Positions 35,574 to 44,084 are shown, counted from the first letter of the stretch. The stretch: DNA of 64,000 nucleotides from Arthrobacter sp. NicSoilC5 (GCF_019977395.1 NZ_AP024660.1:4464001-4528000), one strand, 5' to 3'. Numbers and translations: made by a program. The notes: generated by a model from the letters alone, not told the origin.

Positions 35574-36752
35574 GTGACTGTTGCTGCAACTCCTCCCGCC
35601 CCCAAGCTGGAACTCCCGCCCCTGAAGCTGGGACCCATCACGGTGGACACCCCCGTGATCCTGGCTCCCATGGCCGGCATCACCAACTCCGCCTTCCGCA
35701 GGCTCTGCCGTGAGTACGGCGGCGGCATGTATGTGGCGGAGATGGTCACGTCCCGCGCGCTGGTGGAGCGGACCACCGAGTCCCTCCGCATCATTTCGCA
35801 CGACGACGACGAAAAGGTCCGCTCCGTCCAGCTGTACGGCGTGGACCCCGGCACGGTCGGCGCTGCCGTGCGGATGCTCGTGGAGGAGGACAGGGCCGAC
35901 CACATCGACCTCAACTTCGGCTGCCCCGTCCCCAAGGTGACCCGGCGCGGCGGCGGCTCGGCCCTGCCCTGGAAGATCGATCTCTTCACCTCGATCGTGC
36001 AGACCGCCGTCAAGGAAGCCTCCAAGGGCAACATTCCGCTGACCATCAAGATGCGCAAGGGGATCGACGACGACCACCTCACGTACCTCGACGCCGGCCG
36101 GATCGCCCGCGACGCCGGTGTCGCCGCCGTCGCGCTCCACGGCCGGACGGCCGCGCAGTTCTATTCGGGCAAGGCCGACTGGTCCGCCATCGCCCGCCTC
36201 CGCGAAGCCCTTCCGGACATTCCGGTGCTGGGCAATGGCGATATCTGGTCCGCTGAGGACGCCGTCCGGATGGTCCGCGAAACCGGCGTGGACGGCGTGG
36301 TGGTGGGCCGCGGCTGCCAGGGGAGGCCCTGGCTGTTCGGCGACCTGCAGGCCGCGTTCGAAGGCAGCGACGTCCGGCACCGCCCCAACCTCCGCCAGGT
36401 GGCTGAAGGCGTGTACCGCCACGCTGAACTGATGGTGGAAACCTTCGGCGACGAAGGCAAGGCACTGCGGGAGATCCGCAAGCACATCGCCTGGTACTTC
36501 AAGGGCTACGTGGTGGGAGGGGAACTGCGCACCCGGCTGGCGCTGGTGACCAGCCTGGAGGTGCTCCGGGACACGCTGGCCGAGCTGGACCTGGACTCGC
36601 CCTACCCCGGAGTGGACGCCGAGGGCCCCCGCGGCCGCGCCGGCTCGCCGAAAAGGCCCGCCCTGCCCAAGGACTGGCTGGACTCCCGGGCACTCAACGA
36701 GGACCAGTCCAAGGACATCGCGGCCGCAGAGCTGGACGTTTCCGGTGGCTGA
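35574..36752 (+). CDS. dusB: tRNA-dihydrouridine synthase
   Basis: A 392-residue FMN enzyme that reduces uridine in tRNA D-loops. The N-terminal VILAPMAGITNSAFRRLCRE, the catalytic-Cys motif DLNFGCPVPKVTRRGGGSAL, HGRTAAQFYSG and VVVGRGCQGRPWLFGDL are hallmarks of DusB. The start is the GTG at 35574, the first that fits; a leaderless transcript is possible. The stop overlaps the start of the dGTPase gene by 8 nt. Confidence 0.93.
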   Translation: MTVAATPPAPKLELPPLKLGPITVDTPVILAPMAGITNSAFRRLCREYGGGMYVAEMVTSRALVERTTESLRIISHDDDEKVRSVQLYGVDPGTVGAAVRMLVEEDRADHIDLNFGCPVPKVTRRGGGSALPWKIDLFTSIVQTAVKEASKGNIPLTIKMRKGIDDDHLTYLDAGRIARDAGVAAVALHGRTAAQFYSGKADWSAIARLREALPDIPVLGNGDIWSAEDAVRMVRETGVDGVVVGRGCQGRPWLFGDLQAAFEGSDVRHRPNLRQVAEGVYRHAELMVETFGDEGKALREIRKHIAWYFKGYVVGGELRTRLALVTSLEVLRDTLAELDLDSPYPGVDAEGPRGRAGSPKRPALPKDWLDSRALNEDQSKDIAAAELDVSGG

Positions 36753-38064
36753 GGCATCCCTGGCCGGACACCCGCCCGCGGGCACCCCCACCGCAGCCCT
36801 GGCGCTGCCGGGCTACGACACGCACGATTCCGCCCGCTGGGTGGAGGAACCGCCCAAGAGCACCTACCGCTCCGACTTCGAACGCGACCGCGCCCGCGTG
36901 CTGCACTCCTCTGCGCTGCGCCGGCTGGGCGCCAAAACCCAGGTGGTGGCACCGGACACCGACGACTTTGTCCGCACCCGCCTCACCCACAGCCTGGAAG
37001 TGGCACAGGTGGGCCGCGAGCTGGGCCGGGCCCTGGGCTGCGATCCGGATGTCGTGGACACCGCCTGCCTCAGCCACGACCTCGGCCACCCGCCCTTCGG
37101 CCACAACGGCGAATCGGCACTGAACGAGGTGGCCCACGCCATCGGCGGCTTCGAAGGCAACGCCCAGACCCTCCGGCTGCTCACCCGGCTCGAACCCAAG
37201 GTGCTCACCGCCGACGGACAGCCCGCCGGACTGAACCTCACCCGCGCAAGCCTTGACGCGGCGTCGAAATACCCATGGTCAGCGCTGGAAGCACCGGTGA
37301 TCCACGGGCAGCGGACCAGCAAGTTCGGCGCCTACGAGGATGATCTCCCCATCTTCAACTGGCTCCGCGAAGGTGCTCCGGAACGCCGGACCTGCCTCGA
37401 AGCCCAGGTCATGGACCTGGCGGACGACATCTCCTACTCCGTCCATGACGTGGAGGACGCGATCGTCGCCGGCCACTTCCAGCTGCGTTGGATGGACAAC
37501 CCGGACCACCGCGCACGCGTGGTGGGCTACGCCAAGCAGTGGTACCTGCCGCACAACGACCCCGCCGCCATTGACGCCGCCCTCGCCCGGCTGGAGGCCA
37601 CCGACGTCTGGGTGCGCGAGGCCGACGGCAGCCGCAAATCCATGGCGGCGCTGAAGAACATGACCAGCCAGCTGATCGGCCGGTTCTGCCAGAGTGCCCT
37701 GGAAACCACCCGCGCCGTCTACGGGCCGGAAAACCTGACCCGCTACAGCGCCGAACTGATGGTTCCCGACGAAACCGTCATGGAGATCGCGGTGATGAAG
37801 GGCCTGGCCACCACCTTCGTGATGACCACGGAGCACCGGCAACCCATCTACGAGCGGCAGAGGGAAGTGCTCCATGCCCTGGTGACCGCCCTCAGCGCCA
37901 CGGGTGACCGGCACCTGGAGCCGATGTTCGCGGCGGACTGGCGGACGGCGGACGACGACGGCGCGCGCCTTCGCGTGGTCATCGACCAGGTGGCCTCACT
38001 CACAGATGGATCGGCCTTGGCCATGTACGAGCGCCTGGTGGGGAGCCTGCCCTCGCTCTGGTGA
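36745..38064 (+). CDS. dgt: Deoxyguanosinetriphosphate triphosphohydrolase-like protein
   Basis: A 439-residue HD-domain dNTPase. The metal-binding residues are visible in TRLTHSLEVAQVGRELGR and CLSHDLGHPPFGHNGE (H...HD), with the later Asp in VMDLADDISYSVHDVED. It would cut dGTP to deoxyguanosine and triphosphate. The GTG start lies inside the end of dusB (8-nt overlap), so the two are translated in succession. Gene order dus-dgt followed by dnaG about 3.6 kb on is common in actinobacteria, here interrupted by the redox operon. Confidence 0.9.
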   Translation: MAEASLAGHPPAGTPTAALALPGYDTHDSARWVEEPPKSTYRSDFERDRARVLHSSALRRLGAKTQVVAPDTDDFVRTRLTHSLEVAQVGRELGRALGCDPDVVDTACLSHDLGHPPFGHNGESALNEVAHAIGGFEGNAQTLRLLTRLEPKVLTADGQPAGLNLTRASLDAASKYPWSALEAPVIHGQRTSKFGAYEDDLPIFNWLREGAPERRTCLEAQVMDLADDISYSVHDVEDAIVAGHFQLRWMDNPDHRARVVGYAKQWYLPHNDPAAIDAALARLEATDVWVREADGSRKSMAALKNMTSQLIGRFCQSALETTRAVYGPENLTRYSAELMVPDETVMEIAVMKGLATTFVMTTEHRQPIYERQREVLHALVTALSATGDRHLEPMFAADWRTADDDGARLRVVIDQVASLTDGSALAMYERLVGSLPSLW

Positions 38065-38180
38065 CCCGCCGTTGGCTCCCGCCCGGACGTCCGCCCGATC
38101 AACAGCTTCCTTAAAGCATCTACACAGGAACGAAGCGCACCATGGGAGGAAAGACAGGCCGCTAGGAACGGGAGCTGGTC

Positions 38181-38504
38181 ATGAGTACTCGCAGCAGGGG
38201 CAAGCGCCTGGCCACCGGGATCACCGCGGCCGTGGGTGTGGGCAGCTTCGCCGCTGCCGGGGTCGCGGCAGCTGCCGTGTACGCCGCAACGCCGTCCGTC
38301 ATCGCCAGGACCACTCCCGCCACGGACACCAGCACGCAGGGAAGCACCTCTAAAACCGGTCCTGCCCGCTCCGACGACGATGACTACGGGACCCGCCAGG
38401 ACAGCAGCCCCCGCCGCTCCAAGAGCTACGGCAATTACGGCAGCACCACGCCGGTCCAGCCAGGCAACGGCGGTACCGTCCCCGGCCGGTCCTCGGGGTC
38501 TTGA
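38181..38504 (+). CDS. Small secreted or membrane-anchored protein heading a redox operon
   Basis: A 107-residue protein with an N-terminal hydrophobic segment (GITAAVGVGSFAAAGVAAAA, residues 13-32) that can be a signal peptide or anchor. The rest is Ser/Thr/Gly/Pro-rich and disordered, with a DDDDY patch and repeated SYGNYGS-type sequence. In similar clusters I would expect an FMN-binding protein to be flavinylated by ApbE here, but no FMN-binding domain or flavinylation motif is present. GGGAG precedes the ATG. The ApbE gene begins one base after its stop. Confidence 0.7.
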   Translation: MSTRSRGKRLATGITAAVGVGSFAAAGVAAAAVYAATPSVIARTTPATDTSTQGSTSKTGPARSDDDDYGTRQDSSPRRSKSYGNYGSTTPVQPGNGGTVPGRSSGS

Positions 38505-38505
38505 C

Positions 38506-39606
38506 GTGGCACGTTCCGCAATGGCAGGTCCCGGTGCCCCGGCTGCCAGGACCGCCGAACACACGGCACCCCCGCACGGCACAGCATCTCCGCACGGCAC
38601 AGCGCAAACCAGTTGGACTGTCTGGGGGCTTGAGGCCTCGGTCACGGTCACGGAACCGGCACTGCTTGCCGCGGCCGGGGACATTGTCCGGGATGCCGTG
38701 GCGGAGGTTGACCTCGCCTGCAGCCGCTTCCGCGAAGATTCGGAACTGATGAGGCTCCAGCCCCGCATGGCGCGGGGTGTAAGCATCAGCCCCATGTTCC
38801 GGCTGCTCCTTGAACGTGCCCTGGACGCTGCCCGGATGACCGGCGGCGACGTTGACCCCACTCTCGGAGCCGACCTGGCCGCGTTGGGCCACGGCCCGGG
38901 AATGCAGGGCAGGCCGGGGCTTACCAGTGTGCCGGTACCGCAGCAGGCTGTGCCATCCCAGCCGGTACCGCAGCATCGATCGACGCCCCGGGCCCCCGGC
39001 TGGTCCCGCCTCCAGCTCGGGGCAGGGACCCTCACCGTGCCGGACGACCTCCGCCTGGACCTGGGGGCGTCAGCAAAGGCAGTCGCGGCCGATCTTGCGG
39101 CCGCAGCTGTCTGCCGGGAGCTGGGCTGCGGGGTGCTCGTGGGCCTGGGCGGTGACCTGGCCAGCGCCGGGCCCGGACCGCAGGAGGACGGCAAGCCCGG
39201 CCACTGGCAGATCATGGTGCAGGACCTTCCCGCCGACCCTGTCCAGTACATCTCCCTGGCCCCGGGGTTCGCCGTGGCCACGTCCAGTACGCAGAAACGC
39301 CGCTGGCAGCACCAGGGGATGCAGGTCCACCACATCCTTGACCCCCGCTTTGGCCTCCCCGCCGAGCCGGTCTGGCGCTCGGTGAGTGTCGCAGCGCCCA
39401 CCTGCCTGGAAGCGAACGCCTTCAGTACCGCGGCCATTGTCCGCGGCTTCGCTGCCCTGGACTGGTTGCGGACCGAAGGCATTGCTGCCCGGCTGGTTGA
39501 CAGCCGGGGCAGGGTCGCCACCACCGGCGGCTGGCCGGCGGAAACCTGCAACCCCGTGGGGAACACCGGAGAAAGCAATACTCCCGGGGGTGGCGGCCAT
39601 GGATGA
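38506..39606 (+). CDS. apbE: FAD:protein FMN transferase (ApbE-type)
   Basis: A 366-residue ApbE homologue, which moves FMN from FAD onto a Thr/Ser of a target protein. Seen: FREDSELMRLQ near residue 80, DLGASAKAVAADLA, GLGGDLAS, HHILDPRFG and CLEANAFSTAA. The last motif usually contains a metal-binding Asp (ADxxST); here it is Asn. No signal peptide or lipobox is visible, unlike most exported ApbE. A 30-bp direct repeat encodes a Pro/Gln-rich insert around residues 140-160. The GTG at 38506 is 1 nt after the previous stop; the ATG at 38521 is an alternative. Confidence 0.82.
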   Translation: MARSAMAGPGAPAARTAEHTAPPHGTASPHGTAQTSWTVWGLEASVTVTEPALLAAAGDIVRDAVAEVDLACSRFREDSELMRLQPRMARGVSISPMFRLLLERALDAARMTGGDVDPTLGADLAALGHGPGMQGRPGLTSVPVPQQAVPSQPVPQHRSTPRAPGWSRLQLGAGTLTVPDDLRLDLGASAKAVAADLAAAAVCRELGCGVLVGLGGDLASAGPGPQEDGKPGHWQIMVQDLPADPVQYISLAPGFAVATSSTQKRRWQHQGMQVHHILDPRFGLPAEPVWRSVSVAAPTCLEANAFSTAAIVRGFAALDWLRTEGIAARLVDSRGRVATTGGWPAETCNPVGNTGESNTPGGGGHG

Positions 39607-40156
39607 GGCCATGTGGGCGTTCGGCCGGGTCAGCGGGTTCGTGTCCCTGGCACTGTTCACCGCGTCGGTGCTGCTGGGCATCCTCAACCGGTCCGGCCGG
39701 CCCCTGTTGGTGCTGCCCCGGTTCTCCATCAGCCTCCTGCACCGGAACATCGCCCTGCTCGCCACAGTGTTCCTCGGACTGCATGTGGGGTCCCTGCTCC
39801 TTGACTCCTTTGCCAAGCTCAACCCGGTGGACATCGTGGTGCCGTTCCTGGGCTCCTTCCAGCCGTTCTGGCAGGGGCTGGGAACCGTGGCGCTGGACCT
39901 TGTCCTGGCCGTGGTGGCGACGGGCCTGCTGCGGCACCGGATCGGGCAGCGCAGCTTCAAGGCCGTGCACTGGCTCAGCTACGGCGTCTGGCCGGTGGCG
40001 ATGGCCCACGCGTTGGGCAACGGCACCGACGTCTCCAGCGGCTGGTTCCTCCTGCTGGCCGCGGCGTCCGCGGTGGCCGTAGCTGCGGCCCTGCTGTGGC
40101 GGCTGAGCCCCTCCTTCCTCGAAACCTCCCACGCCCGGCAAGGAAACCTCCCGTGA
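39599..40156 (+). CDS. Ferric-reductase-like transmembrane haem protein
   Basis: A 185-residue protein with about five hydrophobic helices resembling the ferric-reductase-like transmembrane domain. Probable haem b ligands are His in LLHRNIALLATVFLGLHVGS and in VHWLSYGVWPVAMAHALG, spaced as in the family. It lacks the FAD and NAD domains of full ferric reductases, so electrons must come from a separate protein. It overlaps apbE by 8 nt and the NuoF-like gene by 4 nt. It probably carries electrons across the membrane. Confidence 0.83.
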   Translation: MDEAMWAFGRVSGFVSLALFTASVLLGILNRSGRPLLVLPRFSISLLHRNIALLATVFLGLHVGSLLLDSFAKLNPVDIVVPFLGSFQPFWQGLGTVALDLVLAVVATGLLRHRIGQRSFKAVHWLSYGVWPVAMAHALGNGTDVSSGWFLLLAAASAVAVAAALLWRLSPSFLETSHARQGNLP

Positions 40157-41421
40157 GCCCCGCCAAGGACACCTACCCGACCGCGCCCCTCCACGCCATA
40201 CAGGACAACAGAGGGCAGGAACCGCGGCTCCTGGCAGCAGGCCCTGACGCAGGCTTGGAACAGCACCTCGACACCTTCGGACCCTGGGAGCCGAACGCCG
40301 CCGGAGCCGGCCTGCTGGAGGCGCTCGGGGAGGCTGGACTGACCGGGCGGGGCGGAGCCGCGTTCGAAACCTGGCGCAAGGCCACTGCCGCTGCCGGGTC
40401 CGGCAGGAAGGGCCTGTTTGCGGCCCGGCCGGTGGTGATCGCCAACGGCGCCGAGGGCGAACCGCTCAGCTTCAAAGACCGCACCCTCCTTGCCCACGCG
40501 CCCCACCTCGTCATCGACGGGCTGGCCGCCCTGGCCGCGGCCCTTGGCGGCGCAAGCATGTACGTCTACGCACCGGCGGCCGGCCTGCCCCGCGTGCAGC
40601 AGGCCATCGGCGAACGCCCCCGGGGCAACCGGATCCGGGTAGTGCAGGCACCCGAAACCTTCATCTCCGGCGAGTCGAGCGCCGTCGTCAATATGATCGG
40701 CAACGGCAACGCTGTCCCCACCGACCAACGCCGGCGCCTCAGCGAATCCGGCCTCAACGGCCGGCCCACACTGGTGGTCAACGTCGAAACCCTCGCCCAG
40801 GTTGCCCTGATCGCCCGCTACGGGGCGCAATGGTTCCGCCAGGCGGGCACCGCGGCGGACCCGGGTACCCGGCTGGTGTCCGTTTCCGGGCCTGCCCCGG
40901 TACGGGATGTGGTGCTGGAGGTGCCCGGCGGTGCGCAGCTTTCGGCTGTCCTGCAGGAAGCGGGCATGGACCCTGCCGCCTTGTCCGCCGTCCTGGTGGG
41001 CGGCTACCACGGCCGCTGGGTGCGGCCCGCGGCGCACGCGCTCTCACCCGTGGGGCCGCCGGACCGGACCGCCCGGCCGGGCGCAGGAGTGATCCACGCC
41101 CTGGATCTGCAGACCTGCGGCATCCAGGCGACGGCGCGGATCGTCAGCTACCTTGCCGACCAGTCCGCCAGGCAGTGCGGGCCCTGCATGTTCGGGCTGC
41201 CGGCCATGGCGTCCGTCCTCAACCGGATCGCCGGAGGGGAAACAAATCCCCGCCTTGCCTCCGAACTGGACCGGCTGGGGCGGCTGGTCTCCGGGCGGGG
41301 CGCGTGCAGGCACCCGGAAGGGACCACCGGGCTGGTCAGCAGTGCCCTGGAGGTCTTTGCCGCAGACTTCCGCGCCCACCTTTCCGGATACTGCACGGGC
41401 CCGGGAGGCGCAGCGGCATGA
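40153..41421 (+). CDS. NuoF-like flavin/iron-sulfur protein (SLBB domain)
   Basis: A 422-residue protein related to NADH dehydrogenase chain F. The FMN/NADH loop GLTGRGGAAFETW and ANGAEGEPLSFKDR are present, then an SLBB domain (LVSVSGPAPVRDVVLEVPGG) and the C-terminal Fe-S domain. The usual ESCGxCxPC motif reads QSARQCGPCMFG, so the first cluster Cys is Ala; a further Cys is in GRGACRHP. No other Nuo subunits are nearby. It starts with GTG overlapping the haem-protein stop (GTGA). It probably passes electrons between NAD(P)H or ferredoxin and the haem protein. Confidence 0.82.
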   Translation: MSPAKDTYPTAPLHAIQDNRGQEPRLLAAGPDAGLEQHLDTFGPWEPNAAGAGLLEALGEAGLTGRGGAAFETWRKATAAAGSGRKGLFAARPVVIANGAEGEPLSFKDRTLLAHAPHLVIDGLAALAAALGGASMYVYAPAAGLPRVQQAIGERPRGNRIRVVQAPETFISGESSAVVNMIGNGNAVPTDQRRRLSESGLNGRPTLVVNVETLAQVALIARYGAQWFRQAGTAADPGTRLVSVSGPAPVRDVVLEVPGGAQLSAVLQEAGMDPAALSAVLVGGYHGRWVRPAAHALSPVGPPDRTARPGAGVIHALDLQTCGIQATARIVSYLADQSARQCGPCMFGLPAMASVLNRIAGGETNPRLASELDRLGRLVSGRGACRHPEGTTGLVSSALEVFAADFRAHLSGYCTGPGGAAA

Positions 41422-41678
41422 AAACCCACCTGCATATCGACTGGACCAGCTGCGACGGCCGCGGCCTGTGCGCCGAACTGCTTCCCGGGGTGCTGGACCG
41501 GGACGACTGGGGGTACCCCGTGGCGCGCGGGAAGACAGGCCGCGACAGGACCGACGTTCCGCTGCGTGACGCCGACCGTGAAGCCGCACAGGAGGCCGTC
41601 TTCCTCTGCCCCAAGCTGGCCCTCAGCCTGCTCGACGGGAGGACACCGGAACCCGGGACGCGGGTGCCCGGGCGGTGA
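41418..41678 (+). CDS. Small ferredoxin (single-cluster type)
   Basis: An 86-residue protein with Cys residues in SCDGRGLCAELLPG and FLCPKLAL. Cys-x5-Cys followed about 45 residues later by Cys-Pro fits a ferredoxin with one 3Fe-4S cluster, like those serving P450s, with no fourth Cys. It overlaps the NuoF-like gene by 4 nt (ATGA) and is the natural soluble partner for it. It ends 29 nt before dnaG, which appears to have its own promoter. Confidence 0.82.
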   Translation: MKTHLHIDWTSCDGRGLCAELLPGVLDRDDWGYPVARGKTGRDRTDVPLRDADREAAQEAVFLCPKLALSLLDGRTPEPGTRVPGR

Positions 41679-41695
41679 CCCCGGGCCGGTGACAC

Positions 41696-41701
41696 TAAGA
41701 T
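41696..41701 (+). promoter_or_regulatory. Probable -10 of a leaderless dnaG transcript
   Basis: TAAGAT lies six bases before the dnaG GTG, so transcription should begin at or next to the start codon. The -35 is not clear. Confidence 0.45.
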
Positions 41702-41707
41702 TGCTGT

Positions 41708-43651
41708 GTGGCTGGGCTGATTAAACGTGAAGATATTGACGAAGTACGCCAGCGCACGGACATCAAGGAAGTGGTTGACGGCTACGTCACGCTCAAGGGC
41801 GCCGGGCTGGGAACCTTCAAGGGCCTGTGCCCCTTCCATGACGAGCGCTCGCCGTCCTTCACCGTCCGTCCCCAGGTAGGCCGTTACCACTGCTTCGGCT
41901 GCGGCGAGGACGGCGATGTCATTGCCTTTGTCCAAAAGCAGGACCACAGCTCCTTCCAGGAAGCCGTGGAGAAGCTCGCGTCCAGGATCGGCTACGAGCT
42001 CCGCTACGAAGACGGTGGAACCGGCCCCAACCGCGAGGAAGTGGGCCGCCGCCAGCGGCTGCTGGACGCACACAAGATCGCGGACGAATTCTTCCGTGCC
42101 CAGATGCTCACGCCCGGCGCCGCAACGGCCCGCAACTTCCTGTTTGGCCGCGGCTTCGACCGGGCCGCCGCGGAACACTTTGGCTGCGGCTACGCCCCCC
42201 AGGGGTGGGACGCCCTCCTGAAGCACCTGCGCGGCCGCGGCTTCACCGACGCCGAACTCAAGCTCACCGGAATGTTCAGCGAAGGAAACCGGGGCATCTA
42301 CGACCGTTTCCGCGGCCGCCTCATCTGGCCCATCAAGGACATGGCCGGTGACACCATCGGCTTCGGCGCGCGCAAGCTGTATGAGGACGACCAAGGCCCC
42401 AAGTACCTCAACACCCCGGAGACCACCCTCTACAAGAAGTCCCAGGTCCTGTACGGCATCGACCTCGCCAAGAAGAGCATCGCCAAGGACAGGCAGCTGG
42501 TGGTGGTGGAGGGCTACACGGACGTCATGGCCTGCCACCTTGCAGGGATTACGACGGCGGTAGCCACCTGCGGCACCGCCTTCGGTACCGAGCACATCAA
42601 GATCGCCCGCCGGCTTTTGTCAGACGACGGCACCGGGGGAGAAGTGGTGTTCACCTTCGACGGCGACGCCGCCGGGCAGAAGGCAGCCCTGCGCGCCTTT
42701 GAAGAGGACCAGCGCTTCACCGCCCAGACGTATGTGGCCGTGGAACCCACAGGCGCGGACCCGTGCGATCTCCGCCTCAGCCGCGGGGACGAGGCGGTGC
42801 ACGCCCTGATCCAGTCCCGGCGGCCGCTGTTCGAGTTCGCCATCCGCAGCACGCTCAAGCAGTTCAACCTGGACACCGTTGAAGGCCGCGTCCAGGGCCT
42901 CAAGGCATCCGTGCCCGTGGTGGCGGCCATCCGCGACGCCTCCACCCGGACGGGCTACTGCCAGGCCCTGACCGGCTGGCTGGGGATGCCGGACCCCAAT
43001 GAGGTCTTGCGGATGGTCAACGCCGAAGTGAAGAACGCCGGAAAGCGCGGCGAGACCGGACGCCCCCCGGCCCCGGGCCAGCCGCAGCCAGGCGGCCCCT
43101 CCAGCCCGGCCCCTGCCCAAGCGGGGGCACCCGGCCTAGCTGCCGCGCCGTCGTCGGGCGTTGTCCCCTCCTTCCACCGCCCGGACCCGCGCGATCCCGT
43201 GGCTTCCATGGAGCGGCAGGCGCTCGAGGTGGCGCTGCAGCAGCCCTCCCTGCTGGCCGGCGGGGTGTGGGACCGCTTTGCCGCTGCCCGGTTCGCCATC
43301 CCTGCCTTCCAGGCCGTCCATGACGCCATGCGCGCTACTGGTCCCGGCCTGACCGTCGATCCGGTGCGGTGGGTGGAGCACGTCATGCACGAGGTGCCGG
43401 AACCCCTCCGGCCGCTGGTATCCGAGCTCGCCGTCGTGCCGCTGCCGGCCCACACCGAGGAAGCGGTGCTGAAGTACTGCCGCGACATCCTGTCCCGGCT
43501 TTTCGAACTCCAGATCACCCGGGTCAAAGCGGACAAGATGGGCCAGTTGCAGCGCCTTGACGCGGCGGCGGACCCGGAGACCTACCAGCGGCTCAACCGC
43601 GAGCTGATGATGCTGGAAATGGAACGCCGGGCCCTGCGCGCTGAGTCGTAG
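41708..43651 (+). CDS. dnaG: DNA primase
   Basis: A 647-residue primase. The N-terminal CHC2 zinc finger is seen in CPFHDERSPSF and YHCFGCGEDGD; the catalytic core contains the TOPRIM glutamate motif VVEGYTDVMACH and the DGDAAGQKAA acidic motif. A Pro/Gly/Ala-rich linker (about 445-485) leads to the C-terminal helicase-binding domain. It makes RNA primers for replication. A GTG start at 41708 is used; the neighbouring GTG at 41706 is in another frame. Confidence 0.97.
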   Translation: MAGLIKREDIDEVRQRTDIKEVVDGYVTLKGAGLGTFKGLCPFHDERSPSFTVRPQVGRYHCFGCGEDGDVIAFVQKQDHSSFQEAVEKLASRIGYELRYEDGGTGPNREEVGRRQRLLDAHKIADEFFRAQMLTPGAATARNFLFGRGFDRAAAEHFGCGYAPQGWDALLKHLRGRGFTDAELKLTGMFSEGNRGIYDRFRGRLIWPIKDMAGDTIGFGARKLYEDDQGPKYLNTPETTLYKKSQVLYGIDLAKKSIAKDRQLVVVEGYTDVMACHLAGITTAVATCGTAFGTEHIKIARRLLSDDGTGGEVVFTFDGDAAGQKAALRAFEEDQRFTAQTYVAVEPTGADPCDLRLSRGDEAVHALIQSRRPLFEFAIRSTLKQFNLDTVEGRVQGLKASVPVVAAIRDASTRTGYCQALTGWLGMPDPNEVLRMVNAEVKNAGKRGETGRPPAPGQPQPGGPSSPAPAQAGAPGLAAAPSSGVVPSFHRPDPRDPVASMERQALEVALQQPSLLAGGVWDRFAAARFAIPAFQAVHDAMRATGPGLTVDPVRWVEHVMHEVPEPLRPLVSELAVVPLPAHTEEAVLKYCRDILSRLFELQITRVKADKMGQLQRLDAAADPETYQRLNRELMMLEMERRALRAES

Positions 43652-43746
43652 GGGTGGCCCGGTCTGCGGACGCGGAGGTGGGCCAGGTCACGGCCCTCCG
43701 ATTTCGTTTCCGTGCCAAGAGTTTGCTAGGCTAATACCCGCTTCAT

Positions 43747-43819
43747 TCCTCCTTAGCTCAATTGGCAGAGCATTCGACTGTTAATCGAAGGGTTGCTGGT
43801 TCAAGTCCAGCAGGAGGAG
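43747..43819 (+). tRNA. tRNA-Asn (GTT), copy 1
   Basis: A 73-nt cloverleaf with acceptor TCCTCCT/AGGAGGA, D-arm GCTCAATTGGCAGAGC, anticodon loop CTGTTAA and T-arm GCTGGTTCAAGTCCAGC. Discriminator base is G. CCA is not encoded. An identical copy lies 195 bp downstream. Confidence 0.97.
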
Positions 43820-43824
43820 CTTCC

Positions 43825-43860
43825 ATCCCCGTTCCGGCCTCCGGAACGGGGATTTTTGTT
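43825..43860 (+). terminator. Terminator after tRNA-Asn copy 1
   Basis: CCCCGTTCCGG (43827-43837) pairs perfectly with 43841-43851 around a 3-nt loop and is followed by ATTTTTGTTT. Confidence 0.92.
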
Positions 43861-43941
43861 TCCCGGCGGGGCCGCCCGGACCCGGAAAACCGCCGATTTC
43901 CCTTCGGCCGGAATCCTTTGCTAATGTCATACCTGCTTCAT

Positions 43942-44014
43942 TCCTCCTTAGCTCAATTGGCAGAGCATTCGACTGTTAATCGAAGGGTTGCTGGTTCAAG
44001 TCCAGCAGGAGGAG
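43942..44014 (+). tRNA. tRNA-Asn (GTT), copy 2
   Basis: Identical over all 73 bases to the copy at 43747-43819. The GCTTCATTCC just upstream and an AT-rich promoter-like stretch are also shared, so the duplicated unit includes the promoter. Confidence 0.97.
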
Positions 44015-44021
44015 CGCAACG

Positions 44022-44061
44022 AAAAATCCCCGTTCCTCCACATGGAGGAACGGGGATTTTT
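44022..44061. terminator. Terminator after tRNA-Asn copy 2
   Basis: An 18-bp perfect stem (44022-44039 and 44044-44061) with A-run on one side and T-run on the other, so it can work in both directions; the minus-strand gene at 44085 is transcribed away from or into it. Confidence 0.92.
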
Positions 44062-44084
44062 CTTTCCGCGGGGTGGGAGTCTGT

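Noticed and set aside
37848..39578. A 576-codon minus-strand frame over dgt, the small secreted gene and apbE
   Set aside because: Low-complexity Arg/Ser/Ala sequence typical of high-GC shadows; the sense genes overlap tightly and carry known motifs.
43747..44014. tRNA-Asn pair considered as an integration site of a mobile element
   Set aside because: No integrase, direct att-like repeat beyond the tRNA copies themselves, or foreign genes are present between or after them.
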